Origin: Cellulomonas fengjieae
GTDB taxonomy: Bacteria; Actinomycetota; Actinomycetes; Actinomycetales; Cellulomonadaceae
DNA: 64,000 nt
NCBI RefSeq assembly: GCF_018388465.1
Contig: NZ_CP074404.1
Location: 2,604,001-2,668,000, forward strand
Direction: 5' to 3'
The notes beneath the pieces were generated by a model that saw only the letters and a program-made list of their open reading frames with translations, did not search any database and was not told where the DNA came from. Positions 34,909-44,531 of this stretch are shown one piece after another. The position numbers and the translations under genes were made by a program. Position 1 is the first letter of the stretch; each line of letters starts with the position of its first letter.

Positions 34909-35819
34909 GCGCCCCCTCACTGCCGGTCATCCGGCAGACCGCGGGCCGCGGTGCCGCCCGCGCCGCGTCCCGTCGCCGCCCGTCGTCCGTCGGGTCCGAG
35001 CGTCGGCCCGGCTGGGTCACGTACGTGCTGCTCGGGCTCGCCATCCTCGTGGCGATCGCGCCGCTGTACTACGCGTTCCTGCTCGCGTCGTCGAACTCCG
35101 CGTACATCGCGCAGAACCCGATCCCCTCGCTGATCCCGCAGGGCGAGTTCTTCACGAACGTCGGCAAGGTCCTGAACTCGGACATCCAGTTCTGGAAGGC
35201 CCTGAGCAACTCGGTCATCGTCAGCACGGTCACCTCGCTCTCCGTGGTCCTGTTCTCGACCCTGGCCGGCTTCGCGTTCGCGAAGCTGCGCTTCCGTGGC
35301 CGCAGTGGACTGCTCGTGTTCGTCATCGCCACCACGGCCGTGCCGACGCAGCTCGGCATCGTCCCGCTGTTCATCCTGATGTCCGAGCTCGGCTGGACCG
35401 GCAAGCTCATCGCGGTCATCGTGCCGGGACTCGTCACCGCGTTCGGTGTCTTCTGGATGACGCAGTACCTCGAGTCGGCGCTGCCCTACGAGCTCGTCGA
35501 GGCGGCCCGCGTGGACGGTGCGTCGATGATCCGGACGTTCTGGCACATCGCGCTGCCGGCAGCGCGTCCCGCGGCCGTCATGCTCGGCCTGTTCACGTTC
35601 GTGTCCTCGTGGACGAACTTCTTCTGGCCGTTCATCGTCCTGGGCAACCAGAACCCGACGCTCCCGGTGGCCATCCAGCTGCTCCAGGCGTCCTACTTCA
35701 AGGACATGTCGCTGATCATGGCGGGGGTCGTGGTCTCCACGTTCCCGCTGATCATCCTGTTCTTCATCGCGGGCCGTCAGCTCGTGGCAGGCATCATGCA
35801 GGGCGCAGTCAAGGGCTGA
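34905..35819 (+). CDS. Sugar ABC transporter permease, MalG/CebG-like
   Basis: A 304-residue permease with six predicted helices after a basic N-terminal stretch rich in Arg and Ser. The EAA motif is EAARVDGASMIRTFWHIALP and the C-terminus has RQLVAGIMQGAVKG, typical of CUT1-family MalG-type subunits. It forms a heterodimer with the preceding permease. Start ATG at 34905 overlaps the upstream stop. A perfect hairpin follows 36 bases after the stop. Confidence 0.9.
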   Translation: MSAPSLPVIRQTAGRGAARAASRRRPSSVGSERRPGWVTYVLLGLAILVAIAPLYYAFLLASSNSAYIAQNPIPSLIPQGEFFTNVGKVLNSDIQFWKALSNSVIVSTVTSLSVVLFSTLAGFAFAKLRFRGRSGLLVFVIATTAVPTQLGIVPLFILMSELGWTGKLIAVIVPGLVTAFGVFWMTQYLESALPYELVEAARVDGASMIRTFWHIALPAARPAAVMLGLFTFVSSWTNFFWPFIVLGNQNPTLPVAIQLLQASYFKDMSLIMAGVVVSTFPLIILFFIAGRQLVAGIMQGAVKG

Positions 35820-35854
35820 TCTCCCGCCGCCCCCGGCCCGCCCGAAGGATCAGG

Positions 35855-35885
35855 ATGGCGGGGTGCTCGCCGAGCACCCCGCCAT
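35855..35885 (+). terminator. Hairpin between permease and LacI-family gene
   Basis: A perfect 14-base-pair stem (ATGGCGGGGTGCTC at 35855-35868 with its complement at 35872-35885) closes a 3-base loop. It lies before the ribosome-binding site of the regulator, so it probably reduces, rather than abolishes, read-through into the regulator gene. Confidence 0.7.
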
Positions 35886-35937
35886 TCTCATCACCCGCTC
35901 GTCCCCGCTGCCTCGGCAGCCACAGGAGGGAAGACCA

Positions 35938-36981
35938 ATGGTGGTCGACAACATCCCAGTCCGCGCGGACCCGGTGCGTCCCCCAGCACCCACGCTCGAG
36001 CAGGTCGCCGAGCGCGCAGGTGTCTCGCGCTCGACGGCCTCCCGCGCCATCAACGGCGGCCTGCGCGTGTCTCCCGAGGCCCTCGCCTCGGTCGAGGCCG
36101 CCGTCGCCGACCTGGGCTACACCCCGAACCGCGCCGCCCGCTCGCTGGTGACCAAGCGCACCGACTCGATCGCCCTGGTGGTGCCCGAGCCCGACGAGCG
36201 CGTGCTGTCCGACCCGTTCTTCGCCGGCACCCTGAACGGCCTGAGCAGCTCGCTCGCCGACTCCGACATGCAGGTGGTGCTGGTCATCGCCCGGCCGGGC
36301 GAGAGCGAGCGCACCGTCCGGTACCTGCGCAACGGCCACGTCGACGGGGCGATCGTCGTGTCGCACCACGCCAACGACGAGCTCGACCGCGCGCTGCTGC
36401 TGTCGCACGTGCCCAACGTGTTCGTCGGCCGGCCGCTGTCGGCCGACGAACGGGACGTGCAGTACGTCGACACGGACAACGTCGAGGGCGGTCGCCTGGC
36501 CACGCAGCACCTCATCGACCGGGGCTGCACCCGCATCGGGACCATCGCCGGACCGGCCGACATGTCGGCCGGGATCGACCGCCTCACCGGGTGGCGCACG
36601 GCGATGCGCGCGGCGGGGATGTCCGACGACGCCGTGGTGCACGGGGACTTCACGATGGCCTCCGGCACGATCGCCGCGCGCGAGCTGCTCGAGCGGTTCC
36701 CCGACCTCGACGCGATCTTCATCGCCTCGGACCTCATGGCCGCAGGTGCCCTGACCGTGCTCGCCGAGCACGGCAAGGAGGTGCCGAAGGACATCGCGGT
36801 CGTCGGCTACGACAACCTCGGCGTCGCCGCGTCCACCACTCCCCCGCTGACCAGCGTGATCCAGCCGGTCGTCGCGATGGCCCGCGCGGCCGGCGCCCGG
36901 CTGCTGGACCAGCTCGGCGGCGCGCAGGCGTCGCCGCCGCTGATCTTCGCGCCCGAGCTGGTCGTCCGCGAATCCGCCTGA
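35938..36981 (+). CDS. LacI-family repressor, CelR/CebR-like
   Basis: A 347-residue regulator. The helix-turn-helix is at the N-terminus (TLEQVAERAGVSRSTASRAI, then INGGLRVSPEA and GYTPNRAARSLVTKRTDSIAL). A periplasmic-binding-protein-like effector domain follows (FFAGTLNGLSSSLA, TIAGPADMSAGIDRL, IASDLMAAGAL, VGYDNLGVAA). These segments closely recall Thermobifida CelR and Streptomyces CebR, cellobiose-responsive repressors. The ATG at 35938 has AGGAGGG seven bases upstream; the longer frame from 35863 runs through the hairpin and is rejected. The likely target is the TGGGAACGCTCCCG site ahead of the transporter operon. Confidence 0.88.
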   Translation: MVVDNIPVRADPVRPPAPTLEQVAERAGVSRSTASRAINGGLRVSPEALASVEAAVADLGYTPNRAARSLVTKRTDSIALVVPEPDERVLSDPFFAGTLNGLSSSLADSDMQVVLVIARPGESERTVRYLRNGHVDGAIVVSHHANDELDRALLLSHVPNVFVGRPLSADERDVQYVDTDNVEGGRLATQHLIDRGCTRIGTIAGPADMSAGIDRLTGWRTAMRAAGMSDDAVVHGDFTMASGTIAARELLERFPDLDAIFIASDLMAAGALTVLAEHGKEVPKDIAVVGYDNLGVAASTTPPLTSVIQPVVAMARAAGARLLDQLGGAQASPPLIFAPELVVRESA

Positions 36982-37022
36982 GCGGTTCTACCGGCTGAGC
37001 GCTACCGCCGGCTGAGCGCTAC

Positions 37023-37057
37023 CGAGGGCGGGCCGGGATCCACCAGGCCCGCCCTCG
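37023..37057. terminator. Bidirectional terminator between the LacI gene and putA
   Basis: A 12-base-pair stem (CGAGGGCGGGCC with GGCCCGCCCTCG) and an 11-base loop sit between convergent genes. Just upstream, a direct repeat CCGGCTGAGCGCTACCG begins at 36991 and again, with one copy boundary shared, at 37008. Confidence 0.7.
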
Positions 37058-37065
37058 CCGCGTCG

Positions 37066-40000
37066 TCAGCCCGCCGCCGCGGGCGGCACGTGCCCGAACC
37101 GGTGCAGCGTCCGGCTCACGGCCTGCTCCCGCACGACCGAGAGCAGCTCGCGCGCCCCGCTGGCGAGCACCGGCCCGTCCAGCACCGTGACGTGCCCCAC
37201 CCGGGTGGCCGCGGCCTCACGCAGACCCGGGGCGGAGCCGACGACCCGCACCCGGCCGGTCACCTCGCCCGCCCGGACGCGGGCGGCGAAGGCCTCGTGC
37301 GACTCACCGGACACGTCGCTGACCGTCACGCGGACGCCGGCCGTGCGCGCGGCGTGGCACACCCGGTCGACCTCGCGGGCCCGGGCGGCGTCGCCGGCCC
37401 GCACCGTGAGCTCCGTGAGGGGCAGGTAGCGCAGGATGTTCGCCTCGGCGCGCAACCCGGAGGGGTCGTGCGGGCGGGACAGCTCGTCGGCCCACACGCG
37501 CTCGTCGTCCGCCTGCGCCCACGCGAGCCAGGCCGCGTCGTCCTGCAGGAGGTCCGGGGCGTCCCACCAGTCCCCGAGCTGGGCGACGTAGTGCGGGCCG
37601 CCCGCCTTGGCACCGGGTCCGACCGTCGAGCCCTTCCACCCGCCGAACGGCTGGCGCCGCACGATCGCGCCGGTGATGTGCCGGTTGACGTAGGCGTTCC
37701 CCACCTCGACGCGGCTGAGCCAGTGGTCGATCTCGGCCTCGTCCAGGGAGTGCAGGCCCCCGGTGAGCCCGAAGTCGACCGCGTTCTGCAGGTCGATCGC
37801 CTCGTCGAGCGTCTCGACACGCATGATCCCGAGCACGGGACCGAAGCACTCCGTCCGGTGGAACCACGAGCCCGGCGCGACGCCGTACTTCACGCCCGGG
37901 CTCCACAGGCGGCCCTCGTCGTCGAGCCGGCGCGGGGTGACGAGCCACGACTCCCCCGGGTCCAGGGTGGTCAGGGCGCGCAACAGCTTGCCCGACGCCG
38001 GCTCGGTCAGCGGTCCGACCGCAATGCCGAGGTCCGTCGCCGGACCGACCCGCAGCGAGGAGACCGCGTCGGCCAGCTGGCGCCGCAGCCGGTCGGAACG
38101 CCCCGCGGAGCCGACCAGGATGGCGAGGGACGCGGCAGAGCACTTCTGGCCGGCGTGCCCGAAGGCGGAGCGGACCAGGTCGGCGACCGCGAGGTCCACG
38201 TCGGCGGACGGCGTGATGACCAGGGCGTTCTTGCCGGACGTCTCCGCGAGCACGTCGAGGTCGGGCCGCCAGCCGGAGAACAGCTGGGCGGTCTCCAGGG
38301 ACCCGGTCAGCAGGACGCGGGCCACGTCGGGGTGGGTGACGAGCCGGCGCCCCACCTCTCCCTCCGGGCTCAGCACGACCGTGAGGATGCCCTCGGGCGC
38401 ACCGGCCGAGTCGAGGCCGCGCCGGACGGCGGCCATCGCCACCTGCCCGCAGCGGGGCGCCTGAGGCGCCGGCTTGACCAGCACGGGGCTCCCGGCAGCC
38501 AACGAGGCCAGGACCGAGCCCACCGGGATCGCGACCGGGAAGTTCCACGGTGGCGTGACGACCGTGAGCCCGGCGGGCCGGTGCACCGCACCCGGTACGA
38601 CGCCGTCTGCCAGCTCCGTCGCGCGGTCGGCGTAGTAGCGCGCGAAGTCGACGGCCTCGCTGACCTCCGGGTCGGCCTCGGCGACGGTCTTGCCGGTCTC
38701 GTGCACCATCGTCGCGACGAGGTCGGCCCGCGCCGCCTCGAGGGACGAGGCGACCTCGCGCAGCGCCCGCGCCCGCTCGGCCGGGGCCGTGCCCGCCCAG
38801 GCGGGCAGTGCGGCCGACGCCCGCGCGACGAGCGCGTCGACCTCCTGCGTCGTCGAGACGACGACAGCACCGCCGGGCACGGGCACGTCACGGTCCAGCA
38901 GGTCCCGGGCCCACACGCGGGCGGCCGGCGCGGCCGGGTCGGTGTCGGGGGTGTTCTCGAAGCCGGTGTCGGGCGCGCCCGCGGCGGGCCGGGCGGTGCG
39001 GCGGGCCTGCGTCGATGGCACGTCCCGGTCCCGAAACGCCGTCCGGAAGGCCTCCTCCTGCGCGTCCATCGCCTCGCTGTCGGCGAAGAGCGCATGCAGG
39101 AAGTTCTGGCTCGCGGAGTTCTCCTCCAGCCGGCGCACCAGGTAGGAGATCGCGACGTCGAAGTCGTGCCGCGCGACCACCGGCGTGTACAGGAGCACCG
39201 CGCCGACCTCCTCCCGGACCGCCCGCGCCTGCGCGGGAGCCATGCCCTGCAGCATCTCCACGTCGAGCGCCTCGGAGACGCCGCGGCGCTGAGCCAGCAG
39301 GTGGGCGGCGGCCACGTGGAAGAGGTTGTGGCTGGCCACGCCGACGCGCAGGACCGCGGTGCGGGCGGGGTCCAGGGCACGGTCCACCAGCCGCAGGTAG
39401 GCGGCGTCGACCTCCGCCTTGGAGCCGTAGGGGGCCTGCGCCCAGCCGTGCAGCTCGGCCTCGACCTGCTCCATCGCCAGGTTGGCCCCCTTCACCAGAC
39501 GCACCTTGAGCCGGGCACCACCGGCGGCGCGGCGCCGTGCCGCGATCGCGGTCAGCTCCTCGAGGGCGTCGGCGGCGTCCGGCAGGTAGGCCTGCAGGAC
39601 GATCCCTGCCTCGGCGCCCAGCAGCTCGGGCTCCATGACGAGCCGCTCGAACACCGTCAGGGTGAGCGCCAGGTCGCGGTACTCCTCCATGTCGAGGTTG
39701 AGGAACGTGCCGTGCCGGGCCGCCGTCCGGTACAGCGGCCGCAGCCGCTCGACCACGCGCTCGACGCTGCCGTCGGTGTCCCACGTGGACAGCTGGCTGG
39801 CGACCGCCGACACCTTGACGGACACGTAGTCGACGTCGGGCCGCTGCACCAGTGCCTGCACGCGCTCCAGCCGAGCGAGCGCCTCGCGCTCGCCGAGCAC
39901 GGCCTCCCCCAGCAGGTTGAGGTTCAACCGGAACCCCTCGGCACGCGTCGCCGCCAGGTGGTCCGCCAGCCCGCGCCCGTCGTCGGCGACGAGGTGGCCG

Positions 40001-40350
40001 ACGAGGCTGCGCAACCGCTGCCGGGCGGCCGGCACGACGATGTCCGGCAGGACCGGCGCGACGCGCGCGCCCACGCCGAGCATCACCCGGTCGAGCGGGC
40101 CGAGGAAGCTCGCCGCCGCCCCGGGGGTGAGGTCCGCGAGCTCCGTCGCGGCCACGCGCACGTCCTGCGGGCGGGCGACCCGGTCGACGAACCGCACGGC
40201 GAGCTCGAGTCCCGCCGGGTCGGAGACGAGGGCGGCCAGCCGTCCGGTCGTGCGCCGCTCCCGGGCCGTCTGGTCCTGGGCCGTCGCCGACAGCCAGGCC
40301 CGGGCCAACCGGACCGCGTCCTGGGTGACGTCGTCGTCCGTGCTCGACAT
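37066..40350 (-). CDS. putA: Bifunctional proline dehydrogenase / 1-pyrroline-5-carboxylate dehydrogenase
   Basis: A 1094-residue fusion that oxidises proline to glutamate. The N-terminal FAD-dependent proline dehydrogenase barrel is within about residues 100-480 (YVSVKVSAV, TFLNLDMEEYRD, RLVKGANL, ASHNLFHVAAAH, EMLQGMAP). The NAD-dependent aldehyde dehydrogenase domain follows (VTPPWNFPVAIP; general base E703 in AETSGKN; catalytic C737 in GQKCSAA; ECFGPVLGI). There is no N-terminal ribbon-helix-helix, so it is not self-regulating. The ATG at 40350 has AAGGAG close upstream; the longer frame from 40566 is rejected. The C-terminal extension of about 150 residues lacks a recognisable motif. Confidence 0.95.
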   Translation of the reverse strand: MSSTDDDVTQDAVRLARAWLSATAQDQTARERRTTGRLAALVSDPAGLELAVRFVDRVARPQDVRVAATELADLTPGAAASFLGPLDRVMLGVGARVAPVLPDIVVPAARQRLRSLVGHLVADDGRGLADHLAATRAEGFRLNLNLLGEAVLGEREALARLERVQALVQRPDVDYVSVKVSAVASQLSTWDTDGSVERVVERLRPLYRTAARHGTFLNLDMEEYRDLALTLTVFERLVMEPELLGAEAGIVLQAYLPDAADALEELTAIAARRRAAGGARLKVRLVKGANLAMEQVEAELHGWAQAPYGSKAEVDAAYLRLVDRALDPARTAVLRVGVASHNLFHVAAAHLLAQRRGVSEALDVEMLQGMAPAQARAVREEVGAVLLYTPVVARHDFDVAISYLVRRLEENSASQNFLHALFADSEAMDAQEEAFRTAFRDRDVPSTQARRTARPAAGAPDTGFENTPDTDPAAPAARVWARDLLDRDVPVPGGAVVVSTTQEVDALVARASAALPAWAGTAPAERARALREVASSLEAARADLVATMVHETGKTVAEADPEVSEAVDFARYYADRATELADGVVPGAVHRPAGLTVVTPPWNFPVAIPVGSVLASLAAGSPVLVKPAPQAPRCGQVAMAAVRRGLDSAGAPEGILTVVLSPEGEVGRRLVTHPDVARVLLTGSLETAQLFSGWRPDLDVLAETSGKNALVITPSADVDLAVADLVRSAFGHAGQKCSAASLAILVGSAGRSDRLRRQLADAVSSLRVGPATDLGIAVGPLTEPASGKLLRALTTLDPGESWLVTPRRLDDEGRLWSPGVKYGVAPGSWFHRTECFGPVLGIMRVETLDEAIDLQNAVDFGLTGGLHSLDEAEIDHWLSRVEVGNAYVNRHITGAIVRRQPFGGWKGSTVGPGAKAGGPHYVAQLGDWWDAPDLLQDDAAWLAWAQADDERVWADELSRPHDPSGLRAEANILRYLPLTELTVRAGDAARAREVDRVCHAARTAGVRVTVSDVSGESHEAFAARVRAGEVTGRVRVVGSAPGLREAAATRVGHVTVLDGPVLASGARELLSVVREQAVSRTLHRFGHVPPAAAG

Positions 40351-40505
40351 GGCGCTCCTTCGTCCGGCGAGGGGCCGGGGTGCCGGCCTCGCTGTGCACG
40401 GGCCGGGTACGGCCCGCGCCAATTCTGGGCTCTTCCGCAGGTCCGTGCGACGTCCGCCGCTCGGATCCCCATTGACCCGGGCCGCCGGGTGTCGCCAGGG
40501 TGGCA

Positions 40506-40533
40506 CTCGTCCGCACGACGACGTGCGGACGAG
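40506..40533 (+). other. Stem-loop in the leader of the small secreted protein gene
   Basis: CTCGTCCGCAC at 40506-40516 pairs perfectly with GTGCGGACGAG at 40523-40533 around a 6-base loop, 33 bases before the ATG. TTGACC near 40474 may be a -35 element. It could be an operator or an RNA hairpin in the 5' leader. Confidence 0.55.
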
Positions 40534-40566
40534 CCGACGCGACAGCCACCACCTGGGGGACCCCAC

Positions 40567-40956
40567 ATGCCTGCACCCGTGCGCTCACGTCCCGTTCTCG
40601 GCGCCGTCCTCGCCGCCGTCGTCCTCGTGCTCGGCGGCATCGTCGCCGCGGCACCGTCCACCGCGACGGAGCTGGAGCCGTCCCTCGAGCGGGTCGACCT
40701 GCGCCCGGGCGGCGACGTGCAGCCCCAGGCCACCATCGAGAACGAGGAGGCGTTCTGCGGCTGGCTCAGCGGCTTCTACGTCAACCACCCGACCTACTAC
40801 ACGGTCCGCGTGTACAACTGCCGGCACACCGACATCTTCATCAAGGGCGTCTACCTCAACGGCTCCTTCGCCACGTGCGTCCTGGTCCCGGCCCGGCACT
40901 CCCGGCACCTCGGCGGCTCGATCGTGCGGCCCATGGAGGACGCACAGATCTGCTGA
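40567..40956 (+). CDS. Small secreted cysteine-containing protein, possibly DUF6355-like
   Basis: A 129-residue protein with a signal peptide (residues 1-34, hydrophobic core LGAVLAAVVLVLGGIVAAAP), a short acidic pro-region and a mature domain with four cysteines: EAFCGWLSGFYVN, YNCRHTDIFI, FATCVLVPARH and a C-terminal Cys. The spacing CGW...Y.V.NC...CV.P resembles small exported actinobacterial proteins grouped as DUF6355. That assignment is from memory of the pattern and is tentative. The last residue is cysteine, so two disulfides are likely. The open frame extends far upstream only as antisense of putA. No operon partner. Confidence 0.6.
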   Translation: MPAPVRSRPVLGAVLAAVVLVLGGIVAAAPSTATELEPSLERVDLRPGGDVQPQATIENEEAFCGWLSGFYVNHPTYYTVRVYNCRHTDIFIKGVYLNGSFATCVLVPARHSRHLGGSIVRPMEDAQIC

Positions 40957-41039
40957 CCGCCTGCCCGTCACGCGGACACGACGCGTTCGCCTGTCGGGCC
41001 TGACCGGCTGCGCGCCGCCGGGGTGCCACAGTGGGGCCC

Positions 41040-42311
<1,272 letters not shown>

Positions 42312-42345
42312 CGGGAGTACGGACGGCCGTGCGCGCGTTGCTGAC

Positions 42346-43401
42346 ATGGTGACCACCAGCAACCGTGTACCCCTGTCCGTGCTCGACCTCGCACCCGTCG
42401 CCGTCGGGCAGTCCTCAGCCGACGCCCTCGCCGCGACGACCACCCTCGCCCGCACCGCCGACGCCGCCGGGTACGCGCGGTTCTGGGTCGCCGAGCACCA
42501 CGCGATGGCGGCCGTCGCGTCGACGTCCCCCGGCGTGCTGATCGCCCACCTGGCCGCGGCGACCGACCGCATCCGGGTGGGGTCGGGCGGCGTCATGCTG
42601 CCCAACCACCCGACGCTGGTGGTGGCCGAGCAGTTCGCGATGCTCGAGGCGCTGCACCCGGACCGCATCGACCTGGGCATCGGCCGCGCACCCGGCGCCG
42701 ACCCGATGACCGCGGCCGCGCTGCGGCGCACCGTGGAGGGACTCGGCGTGGAGGACTTCCCGGCGGAGGTCATCGACGTCCTGGCCCTGCTCGGGCATGA
42801 GCTGCCGGGTCGGGCACCGTCGTTGCGGGCCACCCGGCTGTCCGCCACGCCCGCGGCGACCTCCAGCCCGCAGGTCTGGCTGCTCGGGTCGAGCTCGTTC
42901 AGCGCCGAGCTCGCGGGCAGCCTCGGGCTGCCGTTCAGCTACGCGCACCACTTCAACACGGGGCACACCCTGCAGGCGGCCGAGGCCTACCGCCGGGCCT
43001 TCCGCCCGTCGCCCGCGCTCGACGCCCCGCGGCTCATGGTCTCGGCGTCCGTGCTGGTCGCGGACTCGGACGAGGAGGCCGAGCACCTCGCCGGACCCAG
43101 CCGGGTGATGGCCCTCGCCCTGCGTACGGGCCGGCCGCTCGGGCCCATCGTGTCGCCCGAGGAGGCGGCCCGTCAGCTCGCCGGACTGGATCCGGTCGCA
43201 GCCGCCGAGTTCTTCGCCAAGGTGCCGGGGACGCAGGTGGCCACCACGGCCGACCGTGCGGTCGAGGAGCTCGCCGCGCTGGTCGAGCGCACCGGTGCCG
43301 ACGAGCTGATGCTCACCGGGACGGCGTTCGACACCGCCACCCGGGTGCACACCCTCGAACAGCTCGCCGCGCGCTGGCCCGCGGCCGTGGACGCCGTCTG
43401 A
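42346..43401 (+). CDS. LLM-class flavin-dependent oxidoreductase (MsnO8-like)
   Basis: A 351-residue luciferase-like TIM-barrel protein. It opens with VPLSVLDLAPVAVGQS, the usual N-terminus of the MsnO8-type single-component group. FWVAEHHAM, RVGSGGVMLPNHPTLVVAEQFAML and RIDLGIGRAPG follow. These enzymes use FMNH2 or F420; the cofactor cannot be chosen from sequence alone and the substrate is unknown. The gene starts 34 bases after the dehydrogenase, so co-transcription is possible. It ends three bases before the converging META-domain gene. Confidence 0.85.
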   Translation: MVTTSNRVPLSVLDLAPVAVGQSSADALAATTTLARTADAAGYARFWVAEHHAMAAVASTSPGVLIAHLAAATDRIRVGSGGVMLPNHPTLVVAEQFAMLEALHPDRIDLGIGRAPGADPMTAAALRRTVEGLGVEDFPAEVIDVLALLGHELPGRAPSLRATRLSATPAATSSPQVWLLGSSSFSAELAGSLGLPFSYAHHFNTGHTLQAAEAYRRAFRPSPALDAPRLMVSASVLVADSDEEAEHLAGPSRVMALALRTGRPLGPIVSPEEAARQLAGLDPVAAAEFFAKVPGTQVATTADRAVEELAALVERTGADELMLTGTAFDTATRVHTLEQLAARWPAAVDAV

Positions 43402-43404
43402 CGC

Positions 43405-43761
43405 CTAGTCCGACGCGTCACCGGCGCCGGGGTCGCGCACCAGGCGGGCGCGCAGGACGCCCGTGAGCTCGAGCGTGTCCTCGTCGGGGGTCGAGACCGT
43501 CACCGGCTCCCCGACGAGGCGCAGCACCTGCTGCTCACGCGTCATCGCGTCGGGGGGTCCCGCCATCAGCGTGGACACCATGGGCCCGAACGTCAGCGTC
43601 CCGCCGGCCAGCCGCCAGGTCCCCCGGATGCGATTGACGCCGGCGAGCCCGAACACCTGCCCGTCGCCGTCGAACGTCAGCCACGGGGTCCCCCGGTACG
43701 CACCCTCGAGCTCGGCGCCCTCGAGTGCCGTGAACCGCCACGTCCCCGCCAGATCCACCAT
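43405..43761 (-). CDS. META-domain protein
   Basis: A 118-residue protein with the META/HslJ pattern: LAGTWRFTALEG, WLTFDGDGQVFGLAGVNRIRGTW, LTFGPMVSTLMAGP and a C-terminal LELTG strand. There is no signal peptide, so unlike many META proteins it appears cytosolic. The ATG at 43761 follows CATGAT by exactly six bases; a GTG at 43800 overlapping the hemQ stop (GTGA) is a serious alternative that would make it coupled to hemQ and add 13 residues. Function unknown. Its position behind heme genes is the only clue. Confidence 0.7.
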   Translation of the reverse strand: MVDLAGTWRFTALEGAELEGAYRGTPWLTFDGDGQVFGLAGVNRIRGTWRLAGGTLTFGPMVSTLMAGPPDAMTREQQVLRLVGEPVTVSTPDEDTLELTGVLRARLVRDPGAGDASD

Positions 43762-43796
43762 CGCCCGATCATGGCACTGTCGGGGCGCGGCCGCGC

Positions 43797-44489
43797 TCAC
43801 CCGCGAGGCTGCCGGTCCGCCCAGGTCTCCAGGGTGACGCGCGGGCCGGTGTAGAACGGCACCTCCTCGCGCACGTGCAGGCGCGCGTCGGTGGCCCGCA
43901 GGTCACGCATGAGGTCGACGATCCGGTGCAGCTCCGGCGCCTCGAACGCCAGGATCCACTCGTAGTCCCCGAGCGCGAACGCCGAGACGGTGTTGGCCCG
44001 CACGTCCGGGTAGTCGCGCGCAGCCTGCCCGTGCTCGACGAGCATCCGGCGGCGGTCGTCCTCGGGCAGGACGTACCAGTCGTACGACCGCACGAAGGGG
44101 TACACGCAGAGGTAGTCCCCCGCCGGCTCCCCCGCCAGGAACGCGGGCACGTGCCCGCGGTTGAACTCCGCAGGGCGGTGCAGGCCGACCACGGACCACA
44201 CGGGCAGCAGGTGGCGGCCGAGGTCGCTCGCGCGCAACCGCTGGTAGGCGCCCTGGACCTCCTCGACCGTCTCGGCGTGCCACCAGACCATGAGGTCGGC
44301 GTCCGCCCGCAGGCCGGCGACGTCGTACCAGCCGCGCACCACCAGCCCGTCCGCGGCGACGGCGGCCTGCGCGGCGGTGATCAGCTCCGCGCGCTCGTCG
44401 TCGTCCTCGGGAAGGACCTCCTCGAGCGCGAAGACGGTCCACATGGTGTACCGCACGGTGGCGTTGAGGGTCTCGGTGTCGTGCGTCAT
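43797..44489 (-). CDS. hemQ: Coproheme decarboxylase (HemQ/ChdC)
   Basis: A 230-residue member of the chlorite-dismutase-like family. [80 protein letters not shown] and [12 protein letters not shown] match actinobacterial HemQ, including the active-site Tyr and the haem-ligand His regions. It converts coproheme III to haem b, the last step of the coproporphyrin-dependent pathway. It follows the ferrochelatase gene by 42 bases on the same strand, so metal insertion and decarboxylation are encoded together. Confidence 0.92.
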   Translation of the reverse strand: MTHDTETLNATVRYTMWTVFALEEVLPEDDDERAELITAAQAAVAADGLVVRGWYDVAGLRADADLMVWWHAETVEEVQGAYQRLRASDLGRHLLPVWSVVGLHRPAEFNRGHVPAFLAGEPAGDYLCVYPFVRSYDWYVLPEDDRRRMLVEHGQAARDYPDVRANTVSAFALGDYEWILAFEAPELHRIVDLMRDLRATDARLHVREEVPFYTGPRVTLETWADRQPRG

Positions 44490-44531
44490 CGCGGTGGCTC
44501 CAGGGGTGGTGAGGGTCAGGACCGAAGGGTC

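Noticed and set aside
35863..35937. N-terminal extension of the LacI-family protein
   Set aside because: It runs through a perfect hairpin, lacks a ribosome-binding site, and would put 25 unrelated residues before the helix-turn-helix. The ATG at 35938 has AGGAGGG upstream.
37090..40566. Very long open frame on the plus strand opposite putA
   Set aside because: It is the antisense shadow of putA: low-complexity Arg/Gly/His/Pro composition with no domain. Only its last 130 codons (40567-40956) are real, with their own start and signal peptide.
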